In this document: positions 44,503 through 52,914 of the stretch, piece after piece | Layout: every line of letters begins with the position of its first letter | Numbering within the stretch: the stretch's first letter is position 1 | Source: DASXSB01 sp036506275 | Lineage (GTDB): Bacteria > Methylomirabilota > Methylomirabilia > Rokubacteriales > CSP1-6 | Length of the DNA: 64,000 bases | Direction: 5' to 3' | Assembly (NCBI GenBank): GCA_036506275.1 | Contig: DASXSB010000010.1 | Span: 1 to 64,000 of the forward strand | Position numbers and translations under genes: made by a program | Notes under the pieces: generated by a model | Databases searched by the model: none | What the model saw: the letters and a program-made list of their open reading frames with translations, nothing else | What the model was told of the DNA's origin: nothing

Positions 44503-46119
44503 TCACAGCTCCCAGGGCGGGTCGACCGTCATCCGGAGCTCGAGCACCGTCGGCGTGTCCGCGGCGAACGCGCGGGCGATGGCGGCCGGCAGCGCGGCGG
44601 CGTCGGCCAGCCGTTCGCCGCGGGCACCGAAGGCCCGCGCGAGAGCGGGAAAATCGGGATTGCGAAGCGCGGTCTCGCCCTCGCGGTCGTACAGCCGCTC
44701 CTGCAGCCACTTGATGGCGCCGTAGCGGTCGTCGTTGATCACGAGGAATACCACGGGCAGCGCGTACTTCACCGCCGTTGCCAGTTCCGCCACGGAATAC
44801 ATGAAGCCGCCGTCTCCGGCGACGCACAGCACGGGCCGGTCCGGACGCGCGATCTTCGCGCCGATCGCGGCCGGCACCGCGTAGCCGAGCGCGGCGGAGC
44901 CTACTGGATAGAGGAACGTCCGCGGGGCGCGAACGGGAAAGCGCCACTCCATCCAGTACGTGAGCCCGGTCTGGTCGTTCACGACGATCGTGTCGTCCGG
45001 CACCGCGGATCGGAGAGTGTCGAGGAGAGCCGCGATGGCGGGAGTGAAGCGTGGCCCGGCGTCGACGCGGGCGGCGGCGAGCGCGGTGCGATCCCATTCC
45101 ACGCTCGCCGTGGCCGGTCCGAGGGCGGCGGCGAGGGCGCCGAGCCCGTCCCGGGCGTCGCCCACGAGCGCGACCTCGGCCTTGAAGACGCGGCCGATGA
45201 CGGCGGCGTCGATGTCGAGGTGGATCAGCGTCTGGTGGGGCGCGAGACCGGCGCCGAGCTTCTCCAGCGAGCGATGACCGAACTTGCAGCCCGCGGCCAG
45301 GACCACGTCGGCGCTCGCGAGGGCCGCGCCGACGGCGCGACGATCGGGCAACACGCCCTGCCAGAGGGCGTCGCGCTCGTCGAAGGCGCCGCGGCCGCTC
45401 ACCGTCGTCACCACGGGCGCGCCCAGCCGCCGCGCCACCGCCGTCAGCTCGGCGGCGGCGCCGGCGGCGACGACACCGCCACCCGCAATGACGAGCGGCC
45501 GGCGCGCGGCGCGCAGGAGCCGCGCCGCCGCCTCGACGTCGGCCACGTGGCACGGCGGCCGCCGGCCGTGGCCACCGCGCGGCGCCGGCGCCTCCACGCG
45601 GGCGGCGAGAAGATCATTGGGCACGGAGATGACGATGGGGCCGGGACGGCCGCTGCGCAGGAGGTCGAAGGCGCCGGCGACGGTGGTCGAGATCGCGGTC
45701 GCTTCCGTCACCGCTTCCGCCCACCGCGTGACCGGGCGGAAGCACGCGATCTGGTCGGGGACTTCGTGGAGAGCGCCAAGATCGCGGCCCACGAGCGCGG
45801 ACGCGATGTCGGAGGTGATTACGACCACCGGCACCGAACCCGCGTACGACTCCGCGAGCGGCGTGAGGGTATTGGTGGCGCCCGGGCCCGTCGTCACCAG
45901 CACGACGCCGGGCTCGCCGCTGGCACGCGCGTAGCCGTCGGCCATGAAGGCGGCGCCGGCCTCGTGGCGGGCGAGGACGTGCGCGATCGTCCCGTCACGA
46001 AGGAGCGCGTCGTAGATCGGAAGGTTGTGAAGGCCGGGGATGCCGAAGACGTGGCGCACGCCTTCCGCGCGCAACGCCGCCACCACCCATTCGCCGCCGG
46101 TGCGCGCGGCCACCGCCAT
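44503..46119 (-). CDS. Thiamine-pyrophosphate-dependent enzyme, acetolactate-synthase-like
   Basis: 538 residues with the three-domain POX/ALS fold. N-terminal Pyr domain with the catalytic Glu in ARHEAGAAFMADGYAR and TTGPGATNTLTPLAESY; central domain (about 190-330); C-terminal PP domain with the TPP motif GDGGFMYSVAELATAVKYALPVVFLVINDDRYG. It lacks an adjacent ilvN regulatory subunit and is probably not the biosynthetic acetolactate synthase; it resembles decarboxylase/oxidase-type paralogues. Substrate undetermined. Confidence 0.88.
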   Translation of the reverse strand: MAVAARTGGEWVVAALRAEGVRHVFGIPGLHNLPIYDALLRDGTIAHVLARHEAGAAFMADGYARASGEPGVVLVTTGPGATNTLTPLAESYAGSVPVVVITSDIASALVGRDLGALHEVPDQIACFRPVTRWAEAVTEATAISTTVAGAFDLLRSGRPGPIVISVPNDLLAARVEAPAPRGGHGRRPPCHVADVEAAARLLRAARRPLVIAGGGVVAAGAAAELTAVARRLGAPVVTTVSGRGAFDERDALWQGVLPDRRAVGAALASADVVLAAGCKFGHRSLEKLGAGLAPHQTLIHLDIDAAVIGRVFKAEVALVGDARDGLGALAAALGPATASVEWDRTALAAARVDAGPRFTPAIAALLDTLRSAVPDDTIVVNDQTGLTYWMEWRFPVRAPRTFLYPVGSAALGYAVPAAIGAKIARPDRPVLCVAGDGGFMYSVAELATAVKYALPVVFLVINDDRYGAIKWLQERLYDREGETALRNPDFPALARAFGARGERLADAAALPAAIARAFAADTPTVLELRMTVDPPWEL

Positions 46120-46161
46120 GGGCCCGAGCGTACTACGCGGCGGCGGCGGCGACCAGGCGGG

Positions 46162-47802
46162 TCAGGAGTCGCCGGCGACGGTGGCCGATGCTCCGGAAAG
46201 ACCGACGTCGGCCACGGCCGCCCGTCGTCCGCGGAGGCGATCGAAGATGCCGACGGCGCGACGCAGGACGGGCGTGGGTCCGGGCGCGCGCGCCGCCGGC
46301 GCCGTGGGCGACGCCTTCACCGTGAAGCGCCCGACGAGACGCTCGAGCCGGTCGGCCTGCTGCGTGAGCGACGACGCCGTCGACACCAGCTCCGCCGTCT
46401 CCGTCGCGTTCTCCTGCACCGTCTGGTCCATCTGGGTCACGGCACGGTTGACCTGGTCGATGCCGGCCGACTCCTCGCGGCTCGCGATCGAGATCTGCCC
46501 CACCAGCTCGGCCACCTGCTTCACCGAGGTCACGATCTCCTGAAGGTTGTGTCCGGACTCCTCGACGAGCTTGGCGCTCGTGGTGACGTTGTCCGTGGAT
46601 TCCGCGATGATCGCCTTGATCTCGCGGGCCGCCCCTGCGCTGCGCTGGGCCAGGCTCCGCACCTCGCCCGCGACGACGGCGAAACCGCGCCCCTGCTCCC
46701 CCGCCCGCGCCGCTTCCACCGCCGCGTTCAGCGCAAGGAGGTTCGTCTGGAACGCGATCTCGTCGATGACGGTCACGATCTGGGCGATGCGCTGCGACGA
46801 TCTGCCCAGCTCCTGCATGGACGACACCGCCGACGCCACCGTGGCGCCCCCGCGTTCGGCGATCTCACGGGAAGCGAGCGCGATGCTGGTCGCCTGTCGC
46901 GCCGCATCCGCGTTCTGCTTCACGGCGCCCGTCATCTCCTCCAGGCTCGCCGCCGTCTCCTCCAGGCTGGAGGCGTGGTTTTGCGCACGGCTCGATAGCT
47001 GATCCGCCGTCCCCGAGAGGGACTGGGCGGCGCTCACCACGTTCACGGAGGCCGTCCGCACCTGGAAGACGAGCTCGTCCAGCTTCTCGAGGAAGTCGTT
47101 GAACGACTCCGCGAGGCGGCCGATCTCGTCGTCGGTCTTCGCGTCGATACGCCGGGTGAGGTCGGCGTCGCCGGACGCGAGCTCGGCGAGCTGGGCGCGG
47201 ACGACCCGCAGCGGCGGCACGAGCAGGCGCGTGAGCACGAGCGCCACCACCACGCTCCCGAGCGCCACCACGAGCGCCACCGCCGCCGCGATCGTGAACG
47301 CGCGCGCGCCCAGGCGATCGGCATTGTCCTTGAACTGAAATCCCGCCTCGGCCGCGGTGTCGGTGAGCGCGGTGAGCTTCTCCTCGATGGCGGCGGCGAG
47401 GCCCGGTTCGGCCGCGTACCCGACCGCCGCCTTCCAGCGCGGGAACAGCTCCTTGATCTCCGTGACCGTCCGGCTGCTGCCGGCGCCCACCGCACGCTCG
47501 GCGACGACGTCGAGGTCCTCGAGGAAGGCGCGGGCGGCCTCGGCGGCCACCGCCCGGTGTGGCTGCGCTTCCACGGCGGACGCCGCCCGCACCGCGTGGC
47601 TCTCGGCGAGGCGCGCCTTGAAGAAGTTGGCGCGCGCGCTCTGCGCGAAGGAGGACGTCATCACGACGCGGTCGTAGATGGTGGCGGTGAGCCGATTCGT
47701 CGTGCGGATCGTGATGACGGCGTAGCCGCCGAGCGCGATGACGCCCACCGTCACCACCGAGAAACCGAGCAGCAGCTTGGCCTTGATCGTGGTCCGGATC
47801 AT
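46162..47802 (-). CDS. Methyl-accepting chemotaxis protein
   Basis: 546 residues: N-terminal membrane helix (about 8-30), four-helix periplasmic sensor (about 35-170), second membrane helix (about 170-192), HAMP (RLLVPPLRVVRAQLAELASGDADLTRRI), and a cytoplasmic signalling coiled coil with the hairpin tip IVTVIDEIAFQTNLLALNAAVEAARAGEQGRGFAVVAGEVR (48-residue core conserved across MCPs). Lies 28 bases after the cupredoxin gene, so its sensing may relate to redox or metal cues (inference). Confidence 0.95.
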   Translation of the reverse strand: MIRTTIKAKLLLGFSVVTVGVIALGGYAVITIRTTNRLTATIYDRVVMTSSFAQSARANFFKARLAESHAVRAASAVEAQPHRAVAAEAARAFLEDLDVVAERAVGAGSSRTVTEIKELFPRWKAAVGYAAEPGLAAAIEEKLTALTDTAAEAGFQFKDNADRLGARAFTIAAAVALVVALGSVVVALVLTRLLVPPLRVVRAQLAELASGDADLTRRIDAKTDDEIGRLAESFNDFLEKLDELVFQVRTASVNVVSAAQSLSGTADQLSSRAQNHASSLEETAASLEEMTGAVKQNADAARQATSIALASREIAERGGATVASAVSSMQELGRSSQRIAQIVTVIDEIAFQTNLLALNAAVEAARAGEQGRGFAVVAGEVRSLAQRSAGAAREIKAIIAESTDNVTTSAKLVEESGHNLQEIVTSVKQVAELVGQISIASREESAGIDQVNRAVTQMDQTVQENATETAELVSTASSLTQQADRLERLVGRFTVKASPTAPAARAPGPTPVLRRAVGIFDRLRGRRAAVADVGLSGASATVAGDS

Positions 47803-47830
47803 GGGAGCGCTCGCGTTGGGCGGCGTTCGG

Positions 47831-48163
47831 TCAGGGCTTGACCGTGACGCGGAGCTTCATCTTGGGATGGATGGCGCACAGGACCTCGGCCTCGCCTTCG
47901 CGGGCGAAGCGGATGGTGTCCGACTGCCCCGGCTGCTGGGTCCGAATCTCGAACTCCATCCCCTTGCTGAGGGAGTAGACGTTGTGGGTGACGCTGTCCT
48001 CGTTGACGAAGAGGAGGGGCTCGTTGACCCTGACCGCCACCTCGCGCACGGAAAAGTTCTTGTCTTTCTGCGCGACCCGCACCTCGCCCGCCCCCACCGC
48101 CGTCGCCAGCGCGATCAGGAGCCCGAGGATGGCGACGCTGCGGACGGCGTGACGGCTGCTCAT
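47831..48163 (-). CDS. Secreted cupredoxin (plastocyanin-like)
   Basis: 110 residues: signal peptide (about 1-26), then a small beta-barrel with a full type 1 copper ligand set: H60 (SVTHNVYS), C96, H99 and M102 (EVLCAIHPKMKL). Periplasmic one-electron carrier. The ATG overlaps the stop of the MauG-type peroxidase gene (ATGA), strongly suggesting it is that enzyme's electron donor or acceptor. Confidence 0.88.
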   Translation of the reverse strand: MSSRHAVRSVAILGLLIALATAVGAGEVRVAQKDKNFSVREVAVRVNEPLLFVNEDSVTHNVYSLSKGMEFEIRTQQPGQSDTIRFAREGEAEVLCAIHPKMKLRVTVKP

Positions 48164-49197
48164 CGGGGCAGCTCCGGGACGACGATGGGCGTGTCCGCGC
48201 TCGTCAGCGTCTTCATGAAAGCGACGAGGGCGGCCTTCTCCTCCGCCGTCAACCCGAGCCGCCGGATCTCCATCGAGCGACTCTCCCGGGGCACGCCACC
48301 GGTGTCGTAGAGATCGACGACGTCCGCCAGCGTCCGCACCGACCCGTCGTGCATGTAGGGCCCGCGACGGTCCACGTTGCGCAGCGTGGGCGTCTTGAAG
48401 GCGTGCTTCATGCGGACGAGCTTGGGCAAGAGCTGCCCGCGCCCGAGATCCGTCGTGGGAAGGCCGATGTCGTGGAAGCTGCCGTCGGTGAAATTCCAGC
48501 CCTGGTGGCACACCGCGCACCTCGCCTTGGTGTTGAAGACGAGGAATCCCCACTTCGCCTGCGCCGAGATCGCGTTCTCGTTGCCGGCGATCCACTGGTC
48601 GAAGGGCGCGATCCCCGACACCACCGTTCGCTCGAACGTCGCGATGGCCTTCGCCACGTTCGGGATCGTGAGACCTTCGCCCGGATACGCGACCCGGAAC
48701 AGCCCGACGTAGCCGGGAATGGATCCGAGCTTGTAGATGAGCTGCTCCAGATCCTGGTTCATCTCGCCCGGCGACTTGATGGGGCCCAGCGCCTGATCCT
48801 CGAGGCTGCGCGCCCGGCCATCCCAGAAGAGCGCGTCCGACCACGCGGCGTTCAGGATCGTGGGCGACCGCCGCCCCAGCTCCTTCATGCCGTGGCCGAT
48901 GCCGCGCGGGAGACCGTCACCCCACGAGAAGGCGGGGTTGTGGCAGCTCGCGCACGAGATGAAATTGGAGCTGGAGAGCCGGGGATCGAAGAACAACATC
49001 CGTCCCAGGGTCTCGCGCTCCTTCGTGTAGCCGTTGTCGCCGGGGAACGGGATGGCGGAGGGGCGCTGGTACTTGATCTTGAGCGTGTCGGGGGCCGCCG
49101 CCTGACCGGCGACGTCGGCGGGAAAGGCGCCGGCGGCCGCGCTTCCGAACAGGACCAGACCACCGACCATAGCCGCCAGCGTGCGTCGCCGTCTCAT
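48160..49197 (-). CDS. Dihaem cytochrome c peroxidase (MauG/CcpA family)
   Basis: 345 residues: signal peptide (about 1-31) and two haem motifs CASCH (C82, C85, H86) and CAVCH (C227, C230, H231). Family segments: LGRMLFFDPRLSSSNFISCASCHNP, LNAAWSDALFWDGRARSLEDQALGPI, KHAFKTPTLRNVDRRGPYMHDGSVRTLADVVDLYD. Reduces peroxide in the periplasm or modifies a protein, drawing electrons from a cupredoxin or cytochrome. ATG 49197 gives a proper signal peptide. First gene of a run with a cupredoxin. Confidence 0.92.
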   Translation of the reverse strand: MRRRRTLAAMVGGLVLFGSAAAGAFPADVAGQAAAPDTLKIKYQRPSAIPFPGDNGYTKERETLGRMLFFDPRLSSSNFISCASCHNPAFSWGDGLPRGIGHGMKELGRRSPTILNAAWSDALFWDGRARSLEDQALGPIKSPGEMNQDLEQLIYKLGSIPGYVGLFRVAYPGEGLTIPNVAKAIATFERTVVSGIAPFDQWIAGNENAISAQAKWGFLVFNTKARCAVCHQGWNFTDGSFHDIGLPTTDLGRGQLLPKLVRMKHAFKTPTLRNVDRRGPYMHDGSVRTLADVVDLYDTGGVPRESRSMEIRRLGLTAEEKAALVAFMKTLTSADTPIVVPELPR

Positions 49198-49479
49198 CGT
49201 TTCACTCCGTCTCCGTCCGGGCCGTGTGAGTTGCCGGCGCGACCCGCGGTGCCGGCGCGGCTCGTCGCGCTCGCGTGCATCGCAAGCGCGATGCCACACC
49301 GCGTTCACGTCGCGGCGACGTCGCCGGCGGGATCGATTTCAGAGCTGGCGGGAACTTAGACCGCGAACCGAAGCAATGGACGCGAGGCAGGGAGGAACGA
49401 CGCCGAGCGGCGCGTGCCACCGGCGATCAAGATCTTGCCACGATGGCCACTTCCTGTACCGGGTGCGAGGTACCGGGAG
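49198..49479. other. Largest non-coding gap in the window
   Basis: 282 bases between the DUF1285-like stop and the MauG-type start; it must hold the MauG promoter. Visible: the short palindrome CGGCGACGTCGCCG (49313-49326) and two direct copies of GTACCGGG near 49456-49477. No tRNA, ORF with a ribosome site or clear -35/-10 was recognised. Confidence 0.5.
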
Positions 49480-49956
49480 TCAGGAGGCGCGCTCGCCGCT
49501 CGCGAGCACGTAGTCACGGCCCCCGACTCGTAGCACCCCGCGGCCGGTCCGCTCGTCGTAGGCGGCGAGCTGCAACAGCTGAAAGGCGGCCGCGCGCGCG
49601 AAGCGCGCCTCGAACGCCCCTGCCTTCACCGCGCAGTACGGTATGTCACCCGGCCCCACCCGCAGCGTGGCGGGGTCGACGGTGACGGTGTCGCCGTCGT
49701 TCAGCACCGCGTGCAAAGCGTCGCCACGCCGCTCCACGCGCGTGACGACGAAGGGCGTGTCCTCCACTTCCACCGGGATGCGCACGCGCGTCTGGATGAA
49801 AAATCCGACGGCATCGCGCTGCAGCGTCGTGCGGAGATTCTGGAGGATGCCCGGATGCGTGATCTGGACGTCGTCGTCGTACCAGTCGCCGTTCGCGTCG
49901 ACGCGCAGGCGTGGAAGCTTCCACGTCGCGGGCGGCGCTTCTTCTTGCTCGGCCAT
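49480..49956 (-). CDS. DUF1285-like protein
   Basis: 158 residues. TWKLPRLRVDANGDWYDDDVQITHPGILQNLRTTLQRD, VEVEDTPFVVTRVE and FEARFARAAAFQLLQLA follow the DUF1285 pattern (Trp-containing strand, then a VEDAPF-like motif and a C-terminal helix). Function unknown. Its ATG overlaps the stop of the Memo-like gene. Last gene of the GroES-like/M20/Memo-like run. Confidence 0.75.
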   Translation of the reverse strand: MAEQEEAPPATWKLPRLRVDANGDWYDDDVQITHPGILQNLRTTLQRDAVGFFIQTRVRIPVEVEDTPFVVTRVERRGDALHAVLNDGDTVTVDPATLRVGPGDIPYCAVKAGAFEARFARAAAFQLLQLAAYDERTGRGVLRVGGRDYVLASGERAS

Positions 49957-51182
49957 CAGAAGACCACGCTCGCGTAGGTGACCACGGCCTGGGGATCGGG
50001 CCACTGTCCGTAGTGACGAAGGGCGCCGCGCGCGCCGGGGAGCGCGCGCAGCAGGGCGTAGATCGGCGAGAGCCCGCAGATGCGGCGCCGGTCGCCGTCG
50101 GCGCGCACGGACTCGAAGAAGGCGGCCGCGCTGCCCGCCTCCACGCTGTCGAGCATCGCGCGATCCTCGCCGGCCACGGAGGCGAGGGCCTCCGGCGAGA
50201 TTGCCTCGGGGTCGCCGAAGCGCGGCCCCACGTGCGCGAGGTCGGCGCCCGCGATGAACGCCACGCGCCGGCCGCTCCCCGCCACCGTCGCCGCGAGGGC
50301 GTCGAAGAAGCGCGGCACGCGCGGATCATCCTCGGGATGGTCGCCGCGCGCGAGCGCCTCGTGCGCGAAGCTCGTGAGGATGGGGACGATGCTGACGTCG
50401 CGCCGTTCCCCGAAGAGATAGCGCAGCAGCACCGCCTGGAACTCGATGGAGTGCTCCGTCCGATGTGCGAGCTCGGAGCCGAAGCAGTCCTGACCGGCGC
50501 CGGCGGCCAGGCGCGCCACGAAATCGCGGTCGACGGGCGCCGCGCCCAGCGGCGTCTCGAAATCCTTCGCGGTCAGCGCGAAGGGGTCCGCCATCCCGGC
50601 GTGACACGTTCCGAAGATCACGAAGAGGTCGGCGTCGCTGCCCGCGGCGAGCTCGCGGTACGCCCACGCGTACCCGACCCCGCCGCGATGGAGATCGATG
50701 TGAGGAGCGATCAGGCCGCGCACGGACCTCCCGGAGGCGGACGTCCACTCGACGGCGCCCGGCCCGTCCGGGGCCGTGAAACATCCGTCCAGCATCGCTC
50801 GCAAGCCCGGGCCATCGCCCGCGTAGGCGCCCCCTGCGTGGGAGGCCGGCCGGGACGGCGCCGCCCGGAACTCCGCCTCGATGGTGTCCCGGCGCTCGGC
50901 GAAGCGAGGACTGTCGAGGAACCCGTGCTCGTCGAGCGCGCCCGCGAGCTCTTCGATGCGCGCGCGGGGGACGAGCTCGCCGCGGTGTCGCATCAGCGCG
51001 GCCTGGATGTCGGCGATGGAGTGCTCGCCGTCGAAGAGCGACACGATGTCGAGCAGCGGCCCCGGCAGCATCAACACGGTCGCCGTGTAGCCGGCGGGAT
51101 CGCGCAAGCCGACGAAGCGGGCGCCGTCGTGGTCGATCGGAAACGCCTCCACCCGGCGGAGCGCGGGCACGCAGTCACTCAT
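49956..51182 (-). CDS. Memo-like protein (AmmeMemoRadiSam system protein B family) with N-terminal extra domain
   Basis: 408 residues. Residues about 1-105 form a small helical winged-type domain resembling PqqD-like or DUF-type N-termini (GPLLDIVSLFDGEHSIADIQAALM). The rest is the Memo fold, related to class III extradiol dioxygenases: GLIAPHIDLHRGG, FGTCHAGMADPFALT, TEHSIEFQAVLL, GADLAHVGPRFGDP and CGLSPIYALL. The AMMECR1 and radical-SAM partners of the named system are not in the window. The start overlaps the M20 stop by 8 bases. Confidence 0.85.
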   Translation of the reverse strand: MSDCVPALRRVEAFPIDHDGARFVGLRDPAGYTATVLMLPGPLLDIVSLFDGEHSIADIQAALMRHRGELVPRARIEELAGALDEHGFLDSPRFAERRDTIEAEFRAAPSRPASHAGGAYAGDGPGLRAMLDGCFTAPDGPGAVEWTSASGRSVRGLIAPHIDLHRGGVGYAWAYRELAAGSDADLFVIFGTCHAGMADPFALTAKDFETPLGAAPVDRDFVARLAAGAGQDCFGSELAHRTEHSIEFQAVLLRYLFGERRDVSIVPILTSFAHEALARGDHPEDDPRVPRFFDALAATVAGSGRRVAFIAGADLAHVGPRFGDPEAISPEALASVAGEDRAMLDSVEAGSAAAFFESVRADGDRRRICGLSPIYALLRALPGARGALRHYGQWPDPQAVVTYASVVF

Positions 51183-52407
51183 GCTCGAGATAATTCAGAG
51201 CGGAGGCGATGTAAATACGCGCGGCGTCGACCACCTGCACTGTTTCCACGTGCTCGTCCACTTGATGGGGAACGAACCGATCGCCGGGGCCGCACGTCAC
51301 GATGGGAACGCCGAGGGTGGTACGGAGAATCGTTCCGTCCGTCGATCCCGGCACCCCGCCGAACCGTGGAGCCCGGCCCGTGGCCTGCCGCACCCCTTTG
51401 GTCATCGCCGCCACGAGCGGCTCCTCGCGATCCACGCGGGTGGCGAGTCGGAACCCGTTGACCGGCACCCATTCGAGGCGGAGGCCGGGCACGGCGGCTT
51501 CCGTTTCGCGACACAGCTGGTCGATGGTGGCGGCAATCGCGACCGCGTCCGGACCCGGCGTCAGCCGCACGTCGAGCGTCGCCTGTGCGGTGGCCGGGAT
51601 CACGTTCGATTGTGGGATCCCGCGCATGGGCGCCTGCATGATCGTGGGGGTGACCGTGGGCGGGCGGAGGTAGCGGCTGCGCGTGCAGAGCGCTCGCAGC
51701 CGCCGCTCGAGCACGCGCGCGCGCGCGAGCAGCTCGCCGAGGCCGGCGATCGGATTGACGCCGGCTTCCGGCATCGCTCCGTGCGCCATGCGACCGTGGG
51801 CGGTCACGCGCACCCACACCACGCCGCGCTGCTCGAGGCAGAGCTCGTTGGCTTCGGGCTCGCAGATGATGGCGGCCGTGATCGACTTGCCGACGTCCGT
51901 CGCGCACAGATGGCGCACGCCCAGCATGTCGCCCTCCTCGTCGACGAGGGCGCCCACGAGGAGACGTCCACGCAGGCGCGTCCCGCTGCGCTTGATGGCG
52001 GCGGCGGCCACCATGGCAGCGGCGAGACCGCTCTTCATGTCAGCGGCGCCGCGGCCGTAGATCCGCCCGTCCACCAGCTCCGCCGCGAACGGCGGGTGGC
52101 GCCAGAGGGCGGGATCGCCCTCGGTGACCACGTCGGTGTGGCCTTCGAGGAGCAGCGCGCGCCCACCGGGCTCGCCGTGCCACGCCACGACGTTGGGACG
52201 GCCGGGAGCCACGGGCTGGATCTCGAGCTCGAATCCTTCCTTGGCGAGCCAGGCCTCGACGTGGGCGGCCACCGCCGCCTCCCCGCCGTCGGGATCACCG
52301 GGACGGACGACGCTGGGGATGCGGACGAGATCCCGCGTGAGGTCGATCAGCTCCGTTTCGTCGAGGTGCGCGAGCGCGTCGTCGAGCGCGGCCCGTGGCC
52401 GAGCCAA
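51175..52407 (-). CDS. M20-family peptidase/deacylase (ArgE/DapE type)
   Basis: 410-residue metallohydrolase. Metal motifs: LLEGHTDVVTEG (H and following D), GRGAADMKSGLAA (bridging Asp), DEEGD (catalytic Glu-Glu), EPEANEL and the C-terminal GPGDRFVPHQVDEHV (His). A dimerisation domain lies at about 200-310 (AHGRMAHGAMPEAGVNPI). Substrate uncertain: acyl-amino acid or succinyl-DAP type. The start is apparently TTG 52407, 9 bases after the GroES-like stop. Confidence 0.88.
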   Translation of the reverse strand: MARPRAALDDALAHLDETELIDLTRDLVRIPSVVRPGDPDGGEAAVAAHVEAWLAKEGFELEIQPVAPGRPNVVAWHGEPGGRALLLEGHTDVVTEGDPALWRHPPFAAELVDGRIYGRGAADMKSGLAAAMVAAAAIKRSGTRLRGRLLVGALVDEEGDMLGVRHLCATDVGKSITAAIICEPEANELCLEQRGVVWVRVTAHGRMAHGAMPEAGVNPIAGLGELLARARVLERRLRALCTRSRYLRPPTVTPTIMQAPMRGIPQSNVIPATAQATLDVRLTPGPDAVAIAATIDQLCRETEAAVPGLRLEWVPVNGFRLATRVDREEPLVAAMTKGVRQATGRAPRFGGVPGSTDGTILRTTLGVPIVTCGPGDRFVPHQVDEHVETVQVVDAARIYIASALNYLEHE

Positions 52408-52416
52408 CGTCAGCGC

Positions 52417-52719
52417 TTACTCGTGCGGGAAGGAGAGGATGACCGAATCGAGACGGATGACGCGGTACTCCTCACCGGCGACGTAGAAGTAGTGGCCTTC
52501 GACTTCCTCGGCGCTCTCCTCGAAGGCGACGACGGCCTTGATGGCCGGCATCTCGCGAAACGCGTTCGCGCCTTCGTCGAAGCCGTCGCCGCGCGCCACC
52601 ACCTCACCGTAGCGAATGGGCGATCCCTTCGGACAGTGGACGCGGACGTCGGCGGGCCCCTCGGGCATCAGTCGCACGAGAAGGTTGATGCCGTAGACCT
52701 GGATGGGGATGGTGGTCAT
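52417..52719 (-). CDS. GroES-like co-chaperonin-fold protein
   Basis: 100 residues. The C-terminal half YGEVVARGDGF...KAVVAFEE...HYFYVAGEEYRVIRLDSVILSF closely follows the GroES barrel pattern (GEVVAVGxG, VLFxKYAGxEV, GEEYLILREDDILA). The N-terminal LLVRLMPEGPADVRVHCPKGS corresponds to the first strand and mobile-loop region but lacks the Ile/Val-Leu-containing loop that binds GroEL. No groEL is adjacent. It leads an operon with M20, Memo-like and DUF1285-like genes. Confidence 0.6.
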   Translation of the reverse strand: MTTIPIQVYGINLLVRLMPEGPADVRVHCPKGSPIRYGEVVARGDGFDEGANAFREMPAIKAVVAFEESAEEVEGHYFYVAGEEYRVIRLDSVILSFPHE

Positions 52720-52731
52720 GCGCCTCCTTGA

Positions 52732-52756
52732 ACGGCACGAAGGTGCCGTCATCATA
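52732..52756 (-). promoter_or_regulatory. Candidate -10 and hairpin before the GroES-like gene
   Basis: Minus strand TATGAT (52756-52751) preceded by TGG forms an extended -10; no good -35. A perfect 7-base inverted repeat (ACGGCAC/GTGCCGT, 4-base loop, 52732-52749) covers the expected transcription start and lies just before the AAGGAGG site, so it could be an operator or 5' stabilising hairpin. It is not a CIRCE element. Confidence 0.4.
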
Positions 52757-52877
52757 CCATGCAAGATGAATCGAACCTTGACGCGGCGCCGGCGCGCGGC
52801 CTAGCCTCGCTGCCAGCGGTCGCCGCCGCGTGAGCGAAAAATCGGCGGCGGCGGGCGGCGATGAAAATATGCTGGCG

Positions 52878-52904
52878 TCGGGCGCTCGGAGCGCCCGAAG
52901 GAGG
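52878..52904 (+). promoter_or_regulatory. Hairpin abutting the ribosome site of the substrate-binding protein gene
   Basis: Perfect 9-base inverted repeat TCGGGCGCT / AGCGCCCGA with a 3-base loop (52878-52898), whose last base begins the AAGGAGG site (52898-52904). Placement would let it affect translation initiation or serve as an operator for the ABC importer operon. Confidence 0.45.
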
Positions 52905-52914
52905 ACGATCGCGC

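Noticed and set aside
49456..49477. Short direct repeat GTACCGGG
   Set aside because: Two 8-base copies only, no further array; not a CRISPR or iteron set.
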